Source: Candidatus Hydrogenisulfobacillus filiaventi (GTDB lineage: Bacteria; Bacillota; Sulfobacillia; Sulfobacillales; R501). From it: a DNA stretch of 64,000 nucleotides. The stretch is taken from NCBI GenBank assembly GCA_902809825.1, contig LR778114.1, positions 186,001 to 250,000 on the forward strand, written 5' to 3'. The notes beneath the pieces were generated by a model. That model was given only the letters and a program-made list of their open reading frames with translations. It made no database searches and was not told the DNA's origin. Positions 9,442 to 18,342 of this stretch are shown here, piece after piece. How positions within the stretch are numbered: the stretch's first letter is position 1; each line of letters starts with the position of its first letter. A program made the translations under genes and the position numbers.

Positions 9442-10539
9442 ATGCACGTGGTCCAGGTCATCACCTCCGCCGCCTGGGGCGGGGCCCAGCAGCACGTGTA
9501 CGACCTGGCCCGGGCCCTCCGGCGGCGGGGGCACTCGGTAACCGTGGTCTACGGGGTGCCGGGTCCCTTGGCGGACCGCCTGGCGGCGGCAGGGATCCCG
9601 GCCCTGTCCGAGCCGGCCCTGGGCCGGCTGCTGGTGCCTTGGCGGGACGGCCGCGCCCTGGCGGCGCTGGTCCGGCTCCTCCGGGCCCTGGCGCCCGACG
9701 TCATCCATGCCCACAGCTCCAAGGCCGGGGCGCTGGTGCGCCTGGCGGCTCCGCGCCTGCCGGCGCCGGTGGTGTATACAGTACATGGCTTGGTCTATCA
9801 AAACGCACGAATGCCGGCCTGGAAGCGGGCGTTTTACCACTCGGTCGAGGCCGCCCTCCTGCCGCGGGCGGCGGCGGTCATCGCGGTTTCCCGGGCAGAC
9901 CTGGCGGAGCTGGAGCGCCTCCAGGGCGGTCGAGACCGCCCGCTCCTCGCCTATATCCCCAACGGGATTGACCCGGCCCGGTTTCCGGTCGATCCGCCCC
10001 TTCCGGACGCGCCGGTGTTCGGCACCGTGGCCCGCTTCGTGCCCGAGAAAGCTCTGGACGTGCTGGTGGAGGCCTTTGCCCGGGTGCGGGCCCGCTGGCC
10101 GGAGGCGCGTCTCCTCCTGGTGGGGGATGGGCCGGGACGGCCTGAGCTCGAACGGCGCATCCGGCGACTCGGACTGGAGGCGGCGGTAGAATTCCCCGGC
10201 TATCAACCTGATCCCCTCCCCTGGCTCCTCCGCATGCGGGTATTTGTTCTCTCCTCGGTGAAGGAAGGCGCCCCCTATACCCTGTTGGAGGCCTTGGCCC
10301 TCCGACGCCTGGTTGTGGCCACGGCCGTTGGTGCGATCCCGGATCTTCTCCGGGGCCGGGCAGGGGCCGGCCTCGTCCCTCCCGGCGATGTTTCCGCATT
10401 GGCTGAGGCGATGTCAGAAGTGGTAGGGCTGGAGGCAAGTTGGGCATTGATGGTGCCCACAACAGACGCCATGGTTGAGGCCTGTCTGGCTATGTATCAC
10501 GCGGTAAGGGAACATACTGACATCAACCCGGGAATGTAG
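9442..10539 (+). CDS. Glycosyltransferase family 4
   Basis: This 365-residue GT4 enzyme begins VVQVITSAAWGGAQQHVYDLA, the classic N-terminal glycine-rich acceptor loop. It continues with IHAHSSKAG, VYTVHG, FVPEKALDVLVEAF, LLVGDGPGRPEL and a donor site FVLSSVKEGAPYTLLEALAL. The last 50 residues are AT-richer than the rest and show little similarity to ordinary GT4 tails. It is the last plus-strand gene before the IS-rich island. Its C-terminal half resembles the truncated GT fragment in opposite orientation at 17,814-18,250, including the shared block FVLSSVKEGAPY. Confidence 0.85.
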   Translation: MHVVQVITSAAWGGAQQHVYDLARALRRRGHSVTVVYGVPGPLADRLAAAGIPALSEPALGRLLVPWRDGRALAALVRLLRALAPDVIHAHSSKAGALVRLAAPRLPAPVVYTVHGLVYQNARMPAWKRAFYHSVEAALLPRAAAVIAVSRADLAELERLQGGRDRPLLAYIPNGIDPARFPVDPPLPDAPVFGTVARFVPEKALDVLVEAFARVRARWPEARLLLVGDGPGRPELERRIRRLGLEAAVEFPGYQPDPLPWLLRMRVFVLSSVKEGAPYTLLEALALRRLVVATAVGAIPDLLRGRAGAGLVPPGDVSALAEAMSEVVGLEASWALMVPTTDAMVEACLAMYHAVREHTDINPGM

Positions 10540-10909
10540 CATTTAGGAGAAAAAAACCCGGCGGTAACGGAACGAAGGGTTGTAGCAGGTGACTTTAGGG
10601 ATAGGCCGTACGAGGTTGGTCGTTCGAGTGGTGCGTAGCTAGGGAGCTCCACACAATATTGTCATACGACCTGGCAGATCTTAATCGGTATTGGGAAAAC
10701 CTTCTTCCGAAAGAAATTGGTAGTTAAGGGATCTCAATTTGTTTGGCGGTTTTGAGAAGGTCCGAGCTGCTGAACCAGTTTGTTATCCGTTTCTGACTCG
10801 CGTGGACGAACTTCTGTTCGAAGAACCTAGACTTATAATGGGGGAGAGCCCGCGCAGAATACGAGCTTAAACAAAAGGGCGGGTGGCGGTTGATTTTGGC
10901 CTATACAAA
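10540..10909. other. AT-rich stretch with no convincing gene
   Basis: About 370 bases, clearly poorer in G+C than the flanking operon, separate the last plus-strand transferase from the IS1182-like remnant. Short open stretches exist, for example one reading SYDLADLNRYWENLLPKE near 10,665-10,720. None has a start, ribosome site and usable length. It looks like the eroded edge of an imported segment. Confidence 0.5.
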
Positions 10910-12130
10910 GAGAAGGCTAAATAACTGACCGCGTGTCCGGGGCTGGCCTCCGGCCCGCCGGAAGGCGGGTTTTCCGGGCTCCGGACTCGGATTGGTTGCC
11001 TTTTCAGGCCTCCCGGGGCCAGTTTCCGGGGGTTCCGGGGCCGTCCGGGCAGACGGGGGCCTTCGGCGGCCGCCGGCTGGGGTGCTGGAGTCCGCAGCAG
11101 GCTGGCCCGGCGCTTCCGGTGGGCCCATGCTGCCGTCCGATACGCCTGCCGTGGCACCTTGGCCCATCCCACATACCGGGCCTGCCGGAATCCGTGCCAC
11201 CGCACCCCTTCCGCGTGCTTCCGTTCCCCCTGGGCCCGCCGGGCCCGGTCCGCCGGTTGCAGGATCCGCCCGATGACCCGTCCCCGGCCCTGGCCCTTGC
11301 GGGGCGCGACCAGCCGGATGCGCCGGTCCCGGTCCCACCGCCGGTTGCGGCGGGTGCCGTAGGCCCAGTCCCCCAAGACTTCGACCGGCGTCCCGGTCAC
11401 GCCCTCCAGCGCTGCCGGCAGGACCTGGTCGTCGGGCACGTTTCCCGGCGGGATGGGGATATTGAAGAGGAGCTCCGTGGCAGGGTCCTCGACCACGGTG
11501 GCCTTATAGCCCGTCCAGTGCCGGTTCCGGCCCTTGGCGCCCCGGCGGGCGTCGGGTTCGGTGGCGGTCACCCCCGGATCCTGGAGCTGCCCGCCGGCGT
11601 CCACCCGTTCCGCCCCGATCCGTTCCCGGCTGGCGACCGCCTCCGCCAGGGCCGGGCTCCGGTCCGTGGGCGCCGGTACGGCGCCGAGCCGGGCTGCGGC
11701 GTCGGCCACCGCCCGGTCATAGGCGGTCTGGCCCGCGGGGGGCCGGATCCCATCCCCCACCGGCGTGCAGCGGGGCGCCACGGTGGTGGCCCACCCGGGT
11801 CGTGGACGACTGGCTGGACCGTGAGGGGGTCCTGTTTCCGCCAGGCCAGCAGCACCCGCCGAAGGGCCTTCGGCACCCGGCCCGCCCGGGCAGGGACCGC
11901 CGCGGCGGTGGCATCAATGCAGGCCGTGTCCACCGCGGGGCCAGCGAGCCCTGGTCCCGGGTCGCCTGCAGCACGGCATCCAACGCGGCGCGGGCCCGGT
12001 CGTGGCGGAGTAGCCGTTTCGGGAAGACCCGAAAGGGGGTCGCATCCGGCCCAGGCTCGTCCACCCGCCGGCCCAGCAGGCACTGGGCCCGGCGGTCGTA
12101 GCGGCAGGCTGGCTCCAGCTGCCAGTCTGC
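10910..12130 (-). pseudogene. IS1182-like DDE transposase, frame-disrupted
   Basis: The longest piece (10,867-11,781 on the minus strand) contains DARRGAKGRNRHWTGYKATV and VLGDWAYGT, the DDE-domain signature of IS1182-type transposases, then a basic tail (FRQARYVGWAKV). The N-terminal part lies in two other frames: one segment reads VFPKRLLRHDRARAALDAV near 12,000 and another reads VDTACIDATAAAVP near 11,930. At least two frame changes are therefore needed to rebuild the protein, so it is not expected to be active. Base composition is as GC-rich as the host. I did not identify its terminal inverted repeats. Confidence 0.68.
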
Positions 12131-12213
12131 AGTCCTGCGTGGACTCTAACCTACCGCTAAAAGATAGCTAGACAATTGCTTTTCTTCGCACGTTTCCGTC
12201 CTAATAGGATCCA

Positions 12214-12223
12214 CGCAAGGCGG
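12214..12223. repeat. Left copy of 10-bp target-site duplication of the IS256-family element
   Basis: The sequence CGCAAGGCGG lies directly before the terminal repeat of the IS256-family element and recurs exactly at 13,610-13,619 beyond its other end. Depending on where the first base of the element is placed it is 9 or 10 bases long; IS256-family elements usually make 8-9 bp duplications. It marks this copy as a true, fairly recent insertion. Confidence 0.75.
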
Positions 12224-13609
12224 ATAGAGTCCCAGAGTGTGGTGGAAAAAGGCCGCGTTTCCTGAGGTGTTGGCCTCACCTTAGCGAGCCCCGTTAGCGG
12301 CTGTCAAGGCCGTCTGGTAGCGGGGCTGCAGCTTCTCCATCGACGTCTGGCTGAAGTACCGCCGGGGCGCGGTGGCCCACTCGTCTTGCTGCTCGAGGAG
12401 GACGGCGCCAGCCAAACGGAGCACCGCAGCGGCATTCGGGAAGATCCCGACGACGTCGCACCGCCGGGCCAGCTCCCGGTTGAGCCGCTCCAACGGATTG
12501 GTCGAGTGGAGTTGCCGCCAGTGTTCGGGCGGGAAGGCCATGTAGGCCAGGATGTCCTCAGCCGCGTCCGCGAGCAGCGTGGCCGCCGCGGGGAACCGGG
12601 AGCGCAACTGCTCGCTCACGGCCTGCCGTGGCAGTCGGGCGTCCGCCTGCGTCGCTTGGGCGAAGATCGTCCGGACGAGGGCGGCCACCATGGCCTGCGC
12701 GGAGCGGGGCACCGTGCTCAGGAGATTCCGCAGGAAATGCACGCGGCACCGCTGCCACATCACACCCTGGAACACCGTCTGGATGGCGTGCTGGAGGCCC
12801 TGGTGGGCATCGCTGATGACCAAGAGGACCCCGTTTAAGCCCCGCGCCCGGAGACGCCGCAGAAAGTCCGTCCAGAAGGCGGCCTCTTCACTCCAGCCGC
12901 AGTCGAAGCCGAGGACCGCCCGCTCACCCGTCTCGCGAATGCCGATCGCCACCACGAGCGCCATGCTGAAGACCCGGTCCCCGTCCCGGACTTTCACGTA
13001 GCGGGCATCGAGCCACACATAGGGATACCGGCCGGTGAGCGGTCGCTCCCGGAAGGCCGTGATGCGGGCATCGAGCTCCTGGGCGACCCGGGACACCGTG
13101 CTTTTGCTCACCCCCTCCAGTCCGAGCGCCTGCACCAGTTGGTCGACCTTCCGGGTGCTGACCCCGTTGACATAGGCTTCCTGGATGACCGACACCAACG
13201 CGTGTTCGCTGCGCTTCCGGGGCTCCAGGAAGCCTGGAAAATAACTTCCCTGACGCAGCTTGGGGATGGCCAGATGCAGGGTGCCAAGCCGGGTGTCCCC
13301 ATCGCGGGGCCGATGCCCATTCCGGTACGTGGTGCGGTCGGGGGTGCGGTCATAGCGGTCCGCGCCAATCCGCTCGCGAACCTCGACCTCCATGAGTTGC
13401 TGCAGGAGCCATTCGAGCGTTTGCCGCAAAAACTCGGGGTCCGCGCCCATCTTGCGCACCAACTCATCCAGATCCACACTAACAGCAGCCATGGTTGCAC
13501 TCCTTCCTGATTGTGTGGGACACCCTCAGGAAACGCGACCATGGCGTTGCTGTCCAGGAAGATCCTGGATTCACCTCTGAACAATTTCCACCAAACTTCG
13601 GGACTCAGG
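12224..13609 (-). mobile_element. Complete IS256-family insertion sequence
   Basis: The element is about 1,386 bp with one transposase gene. Its outer ends match as inverted repeats: at 12,225 the strand reads TAGAGTCCCAGAGTGTGG and continues TGGAAAAA. The opposite end (13,585-13,607 read on the minus strand) is TGAGTCCCGAAGTTTGG followed by TGGAAA, with three mismatches in 22. Both ends are flanked by the duplication CGCAAGGCGG. Decayed relatives with the same ends occur at 57,137-58,373 and 60,884-61,438. Confidence 0.82.
12281..13492 (-). CDS. IS256-family (Mutator-type) transposase
   Basis: This intact 403-residue transposase moves the surrounding IS by a copy or cut mechanism with a DDE active site. 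The first Asp is D162 in YVWLDARYVKV, the second D228 in VISDAHQG, and the Glu lies in HSTNPLERLNRE, all at the usual family spacing. The conserved C/H region WQRCRVHFLRNLL is present. ATG 13,492 is preceded by AGGAAGGAG at 7 bases. No frameshift or stop interrupts it, so it may still be active and could act in trans on the decayed copies further right. Confidence 0.93.
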   Translation of the reverse strand: MAAVSVDLDELVRKMGADPEFLRQTLEWLLQQLMEVEVRERIGADRYDRTPDRTTYRNGHRPRDGDTRLGTLHLAIPKLRQGSYFPGFLEPRKRSEHALVSVIQEAYVNGVSTRKVDQLVQALGLEGVSKSTVSRVAQELDARITAFRERPLTGRYPYVWLDARYVKVRDGDRVFSMALVVAIGIRETGERAVLGFDCGWSEEAAFWTDFLRRLRARGLNGVLLVISDAHQGLQHAIQTVFQGVMWQRCRVHFLRNLLSTVPRSAQAMVAALVRTIFAQATQADARLPRQAVSEQLRSRFPAAATLLADAAEDILAYMAFPPEHWRQLHSTNPLERLNRELARRCDVVGIFPNAAAVLRLAGAVLLEQQDEWATAPRRYFSQTSMEKLQPRYQTALTAANGAR

Positions 13610-13619
13610 CGCAAGGCGG
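13610..13619. repeat. Right copy of the IS256-family target-site duplication
   Basis: CGCAAGGCGG here repeats the bases at 12,214-12,223 and directly abuts the terminal repeat of the element, confirming the insertion boundaries. Confidence 0.75.
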
Positions 13620-13736
13620 GATTACGCGTATGCGTCGACCATCCACCCGAAAATGTTCTCGAATTTCTCTTGCAACAAGTGGCGACACCGCTATTACTGC
13701 TGTTCCGGTCCATACAGCAAAGGGAATCATATTCCG

Positions 13737-13762
13737 TTTTTCCACCACACCCTGGGACTCTA
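13737..13762. repeat. Solitary IS256-type terminal repeat
   Basis: The 26 bases starting TTTTTCCACCACACCCTGGG and ending ACTCTA are the same terminal repeat found at the 3' end of the IS256 copy at 58,348-58,373, and match the inverse of 12,225-12,250 with one difference. No transposase is attached. It lies about 125 bp beyond the right duplication of the intact IS, so it is a leftover end of another copy. Confidence 0.7.
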
Positions 13763-13925
13763 TCAAAGGCAGGAATATATAACTTATTATCAACGCCAGT
13801 ATCAATAGAACACAGGTAACCTCACCGCCCTTTCTGCGGACCCGGACCTAGTAAGCCAAGTCGGTCCAACACGCCGACTCGACCCAGTGTTCCAGGAACC
13901 CTGCAGCCGGGTCCGTGACCGTAAG

Positions 13926-15020
13926 TCACCAACCCTCAGCTCTCAGGGCCCGAAAGCCCTCAAGTGCCTCGGCGACAACCTGATCCATGTTAAAATACCG
14001 ATACTGGCCCAAGCGCCCGAAAAATCTAACAGCACTTAGATGGGAGGCTTCAGCGAGGTACCGGGCCCGGCGGTCATTGGTGTCAGGAGCCGGAATGGGA
14101 TAATAGGGGTCGCCGTCAGCGGCAGGTATTTCAGCCACGACCGTAGTGCCCGGATGCACCTGTCCTGTCATATGCTTAAATTCCGTAGTGCGGGTAAAAA
14201 CCGGATGGGCGGGCTCATTGATGGTGGCCACCGGTTGCACCGTCGGCTCTTCATGGTGTTTCCATTGGAACTTCAGTGAGCGGTATGGTAGCGGGCCAAA
14301 GATGTGGTCGAAGAAGGCATCAATAGGACCTGTGTAAATCAGGCGCCGAAAGTGTACTTCTTCGGACACGTCGTTCCATGAAGTGTTCAGCCATACCGTA
14401 ATGTTCGGATGGTCAAATAGCCGTCGAAACATCGCATGATAGCCTTCTGCAGGCATGGCCTGAAACCGGTCCGTGAAATAACGGTCGTCATCATTGTCGC
14501 GAACTGGGATCCGGGCCGTCACCAAAGGAGAGAGATCACGCGGCAACCGTCCCCACTGTTTCCGGGTGTAGTCCCGGAAAAACCACTCATAAAGTTCCGG
14601 CCCGACAGCCGCCAACACTTGTTCCTCCGCATTGCGGGGATGCGCTAATGGGATACGGCGGGCATCCAGAAAGGCCTTAACGCCTTTATTGAGAGCCTCT
14701 TCCCCGTAAAGCATGACAAGCGTACGCCGATTTATCGGAAAGGGTACAAGCCGATCCTGGACCCTGGCCAGCACCCGGTGAGTGTACGGCCGCCAACGGG
14801 TAAACCGGGACAGAAACTTCCAAACCGCTTCATCGTTGGTGTGAAAAATATGGGGACCGTAACGATGCACAAGAACACCATGATCGTCTGCCTCGTCGTA
14901 CGCATTTCCCCCGATGTGAGACCGCTTTTCAACCACCAAGACGCGTCTCCCAGCCTCGGCAAAGCATCGAGCCAGGGTGCCTCCCGTGAGCCCGGCTCCA
15001 ACTATGACCAGATCGTACAC
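13926..15020 (-). CDS. glf: UDP-galactopyranose mutase
   Basis: This flavoenzyme interconverts UDP-galactopyranose and UDP-galactofuranose, the donor of galactofuranose residues in surface glycans. The N-terminal FAD site is DLVIVGAGLTGGTLA, followed by VVEKRSHIGGNAYD and the substrate region GPHIFHTND. FRDYTRKQWGRLP, RDNDDDRYF and GRLGQYRYFNMDQV are characteristic Glf motifs. I place the start at GTG 15,020, which follows AGGAGG by 6 bases, giving 364 residues, the normal size; the frame is open to 15,107. G+C is visibly lower than in the flanking rml and ligase genes, suggesting acquisition with the neighbouring GlfT-like gene. Confidence 0.95.
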   Translation of the reverse strand: MYDLVIVGAGLTGGTLARCFAEAGRRVLVVEKRSHIGGNAYDEADDHGVLVHRYGPHIFHTNDEAVWKFLSRFTRWRPYTHRVLARVQDRLVPFPINRRTLVMLYGEEALNKGVKAFLDARRIPLAHPRNAEEQVLAAVGPELYEWFFRDYTRKQWGRLPRDLSPLVTARIPVRDNDDDRYFTDRFQAMPAEGYHAMFRRLFDHPNITVWLNTSWNDVSEEVHFRRLIYTGPIDAFFDHIFGPLPYRSLKFQWKHHEEPTVQPVATINEPAHPVFTRTTEFKHMTGQVHPGTTVVAEIPAADGDPYYPIPAPDTNDRRARYLAEASHLSAVRFFGRLGQYRYFNMDQVVAEALEGFRALRAEGW

Positions 15021-15143
15021 CGTATGCCTCCTCTTCCCGCCGCGCAGCCCTGCTAGCACGTGGCGCACACAGCCGATGGTGCCTCTCCTTTCGGTTGACT
15101 CCGACAACGCCAGAAATTGGTACCCGAGCGCGTCCGGCCCATA

Positions 15144-16505
15144 TTATTCCCCAAATCGGTTCGACCACCGAATACCTATGACTGGTGCATGGGAGAGCAC
15201 GCGCCGGAATGCCTTCAACATGACTCCTGGCCCTCCAAATATTGTCCGAGACAAAAACGTTAGCCCATTTCGATAAAAAGAAGGCAGATCAAGGAATTGG
15301 TTTCCCCACCATACTATCGCAGCGTCCCCGAGAACATGCCAGGCAGTAATACCGCCTCGCGGGACGATAATCGCCACCCGTGCCACTCTTTTACGTGCGC
15401 GTCTCACGGCGGTCCATGCCCTCAAGTGCTTACGGCCGTCCTCGCCCACTACCATGCAACGCGCACGGGTATATTGGCTCACCTTGTCTGGATTCCCGAT
15501 AACCATTTTCTCAAGCTCAGGCCATTGCCGATTCAAATCCTTTATCAGTTCATCCAGCACGCTTCCAGTCCAAAAAGGCGGAACCAATAACAGCCAGTCC
15601 CTACCCATTATCGGGGGTTGAGGAAAGGAGGCAATCGGCTGGTGCCTCGAGCCATCCCGCAAAGCCAGCTCAATAACTGCAGCCTCGGCCACATCTCCGA
15701 ATAACGCATGATATCTCCAGTAATGGCGTTTCTGCGTGCGGATAGCCCGTAGCTGCCCTGCCGCCCATTTTTCAGCAAACCAGAGACTATTGCGCTCATC
15801 CAGGTATCGTTGGAAGGGAGACGGTTCCCGGCTACCTGGGCGTGGATGGCTGGCCACGCACGATGTAAGAATGTGAAGTTTCCACCCACGCTCACGAATA
15901 CGAAAAGACCATTCAATATCGTCCCAGTGGAGAAAATACTCCGGATCCATGGTACCCGCGTCCGCGAGACATGATCCCCGGACTACGACACACTGGGTAG
16001 CAATGTATTCGGGCTGATAAACTTCTCCGGGAGGCCGCCGCTTATCGCCGACAAAGGCAGGACGAACCCCTAGCGGGTCGTAGGAGACATAGGCCCCACA
16101 TTCGACTATTCTATCGAGGTTTTCCCGGGCCAGAACTTGACCACCTACAACGCCCACGGATGGCTGCTGTTCCATGTACTCTACCGCGCGTCGGAGAAAG
16201 GTGCGACCCGGAAGGGCGTCATTATCCATCATCATCAAATAATCAACCTGACGCCGTATCGCTTCTGACTGAAGCGCAGCAAATCCCCCAGCTCCTCCGA
16301 CATTTCGGGGTAAATATCGGACTTCGATATCACGTTGTTCTTTGAGAAACTTTTGTGTACGATACTCGGAATCGTTGTCTACAACTAGAATCCCTATGTC
16401 CGCTCCATTCTTAATATGCATGTCTCGAATCTTCCGCAGACGTGGAAGCAGCAGCTTTAGGTCACTCAAGCGATTGTAATTAACCACTCCCATCAAAATC
16501 TTCAT
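15144..16505 (-). CDS. GlfT-like family 2 glycosyltransferase (probable galactofuranosyltransferase)
   Basis: This 453-residue GT-A enzyme has the family 2 core: VVNYNR at the N-terminus, LVVDNDS, RNVGGAGGF, the metal-binding MMDNDALPG and the acidic WDDIEWSFR. The motifs NVGGAGGF and WDDIEW are those of galactofuranosyltransferases such as the mycobacterial GlfT group. The UDP-galactopyranose mutase gene lies 123 bases downstream. The C-terminal 170 residues are an extra domain also seen in GlfT-like enzymes. ATG 16,505 has GGGAGGTTAAGC upstream. Together the pair suggests galactofuranose in the exported glycan. Linkage and acceptor are unknown. G+C is lower than the genome norm. Confidence 0.82.
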   Translation of the reverse strand: MKILMGVVNYNRLSDLKLLLPRLRKIRDMHIKNGADIGILVVDNDSEYRTQKFLKEQRDIEVRYLPRNVGGAGGFAALQSEAIRRQVDYLMMMDNDALPGRTFLRRAVEYMEQQPSVGVVGGQVLARENLDRIVECGAYVSYDPLGVRPAFVGDKRRPPGEVYQPEYIATQCVVVRGSCLADAGTMDPEYFLHWDDIEWSFRIRERGWKLHILTSCVASHPRPGSREPSPFQRYLDERNSLWFAEKWAAGQLRAIRTQKRHYWRYHALFGDVAEAAVIELALRDGSRHQPIASFPQPPIMGRDWLLLVPPFWTGSVLDELIKDLNRQWPELEKMVIGNPDKVSQYTRARCMVVGEDGRKHLRAWTAVRRARKRVARVAIIVPRGGITAWHVLGDAAIVWWGNQFLDLPSFYRNGLTFLSRTIFGGPGVMLKAFRRVLSHAPVIGIRWSNRFGE

Positions 16506-16590
16506 GCTTAACCTCCCGTATTCTCAGAACTGCTGAAATCCCGGTACTTATGGTGCCAACTACCTTTAATAGTAGTAACGCTGAACTAAC

Positions 16591-17706
16591 TCATCGTCCG
16601 GGTCGATCTCTTGCCGACGAAACAATTTCCTCAAACATTGTCGCAAGCAGATCCCCGACTGGTCGCGTTTTAAATTGGGAGGCCCACTGCCGGGCCACGT
16701 GGGTCATCTTCATCTGGCCTTCATAGCATGTAACAGCCAGCTTAAGGCCCGACACTATTTCCTGGATGCTAGCGGTGTCCTGCAAACAATAGTAACTGCC
16801 GGGAGGAGCGTTTTTTAAAATGCCAACTCGATGAGACAAAACGGGTACTCCAGCCTGCATGGCCTCTACAACAGGCATCAGAAATCCTTCATACAAAGAA
16901 GTTGACACCACGACAGAAGCCCGGTTGAGCAAGGCCAGTTTCTCCGTTTCCGGGACATACCCGGCGAGTACGATGTCCGCTTTGTGTCGAGCTTGGACAA
17001 TTGCATCCTCCACTCGGCGAGTATCTGCGCCAAGTCTACCCGCCAGGACCAATTTTACTGGAACATCGACCTGAGTGGCGAACTGGTCAAATGCCTGGAT
17101 AAGACGAACCAGATTTTTTCTAGGCTCCACCGATGCCAGGCTAAGGATCAGCCGTTGGTGGCAATCCGGCTTGCGGGATATATCATCCGGCAACTCGATC
17201 ACAGGTGGAATTACAGTAACCTTGGTGGGCCTAATGTTAAACCGCGATACCACCTCTGCCGCTATATCCGGAGACACTGTCACAACTTTATGCGCGCGGC
17301 GGATAGCTGATGGAATCATTGTTTTCAGATATCGGCGGGTAGCCTCATTCATAGCACATTCTGGATGAAAAGGCGTAAGGTCGTGAATCGTAACGGCCGA
17401 AGGCGTCTTTCCCCACCAAGGCAGGACAAAAGCCGGCCCTAGGAAGGCATCCAATTGGAATTTCGCGAGCCAGGCTGGTAAGGCCGTCTGTTGCCAGGGA
17501 AGCGACAGAAATGGCGGGACAATGGTCAGGGGCCATAGATGATTTAGATGGTCCGGATAGAAACCTCGCGTATCTGCAACAGGGACCGCTGTGATACGTT
17601 CACGGACCGACGCAAGGGCCTTTAATAATCCAATTATGTATTGGCCAACTCCGCTGGGATAGGCGTCGTGGGTTAGTACCCGAACATCGATCGCCACCCG
17701 GATCAT
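16591..17706 (-). CDS. Glycosyltransferase family 4
   Basis: This is a GT4 enzyme of 371 residues from ATG 17,706; a GTG 24 bases upstream (17,730) is an alternative start. It shows IDVRVLTHDAYPSGVGQYI (acceptor loop), TIHDLTPFHPE, SLASVEPRKNLVRLIQAF and a donor site STSLYEGFLMPVVEAMQAG. It sits in the lower-GC island with glf and the GlfT-like gene on the same strand, so it probably acts on the same galactofuranose-containing glycan. The donor sugar is not predictable. Confidence 0.85.
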   Translation of the reverse strand: MIRVAIDVRVLTHDAYPSGVGQYIIGLLKALASVRERITAVPVADTRGFYPDHLNHLWPLTIVPPFLSLPWQQTALPAWLAKFQLDAFLGPAFVLPWWGKTPSAVTIHDLTPFHPECAMNEATRRYLKTMIPSAIRRAHKVVTVSPDIAAEVVSRFNIRPTKVTVIPPVIELPDDISRKPDCHQRLILSLASVEPRKNLVRLIQAFDQFATQVDVPVKLVLAGRLGADTRRVEDAIVQARHKADIVLAGYVPETEKLALLNRASVVVSTSLYEGFLMPVVEAMQAGVPVLSHRVGILKNAPPGSYYCLQDTASIQEIVSGLKLAVTCYEGQMKMTHVARQWASQFKTRPVGDLLATMFEEIVSSARDRPGR

Positions 17707-17813
17707 TTGACTTTTCCCGGTCCGTTCCACCCCGACACCACCATCCTGAAGACTTCAAGGGACCTGTACAACGCCTCTTGACTACTGAGCATTGGCGGAA
17801 AGGGCCCCTTCGG

Positions 17814-18250
17814 CTAGCCAATCCGTAGTGCGAACTTCAGGCTGACCGTGAGGCCTCTCACATCATCAGGAGGCACGACCAAAGCCGCCGGATACCCACA
17901 CAGCTGCTCCTTCACGGTTCTGACGTCGGTGGCTGAAATGATTCTCCCCAGCGCAATCGCCTCCAGCACACTATAGGGCGCACCTTCCTTGACTGAGGAA
18001 AGCACGAATATCCGCATACGCGCAAGCCAGGGCCTGGGGTCGTCCTGGTGGCCCGCGAAGACTACGGACGACGCAACTTGCAGATGTTGGGCCAGCCTCT
18101 TTAACTGGCCTCGTTCGGGACCATCGCCAACCATAACCAGACGTACACCCGGCAACTCAGTGTGTAACAACGCGAAAGCGCGAAGCAAACGATCCAGACC
18201 TTTTTCCGGCACGAGCCTCGCTACCGTTCCGATACCCGGCCCTCTTGGAT
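17814..18250 (-). pseudogene. GT4 glycosyltransferase, N-terminal half deleted
   Basis: Only the C-terminal donor half remains: GIGTVARLVPEKGLDRLL, RLVMVGDGPERGQL, FVLSSVKEGAPYSVLEAI and a short tail. The reading frame enters at about 18,250 with no plausible start, and upstream sequence (18,251-18,342) does not encode the missing acceptor domain. The remaining residues align well with the second half of the intact GT4 gene at 9,442-10,539, which points the other way. The break coincides with the change from lower-GC island sequence to GC-rich rml sequence, so it probably marks the island junction. Confidence 0.78.
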
Positions 18251-18312
18251 CGTGAGCGTTGTTTTGTGAAGGTCATGCGAGTTCATGCGCGGGGAGAGGC
18301 GGTTCGAGGGGG

Positions 18313-18333
18313 GCTCTCAGCTTCAATGAGAGC
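18313..18333 (-). terminator. Hairpin downstream of rmlB
   Basis: GCTCTCA and TGAGAGC form a perfect 7-bp stem around a 7-base loop, 10 bases after the rmlB stop. There is no T-run, so it is either a weak terminator or an mRNA end stabiliser for the rml operon. Confidence 0.4.
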
Positions 18334-18342
18334 GGAGGCATG

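Noticed and set aside
10540-10909. Possible riboswitch or small RNA in the AT-rich gap
   Set aside because: No conserved aptamer elements or stable long hairpins were recognised and the downstream gene is a dead transposase.
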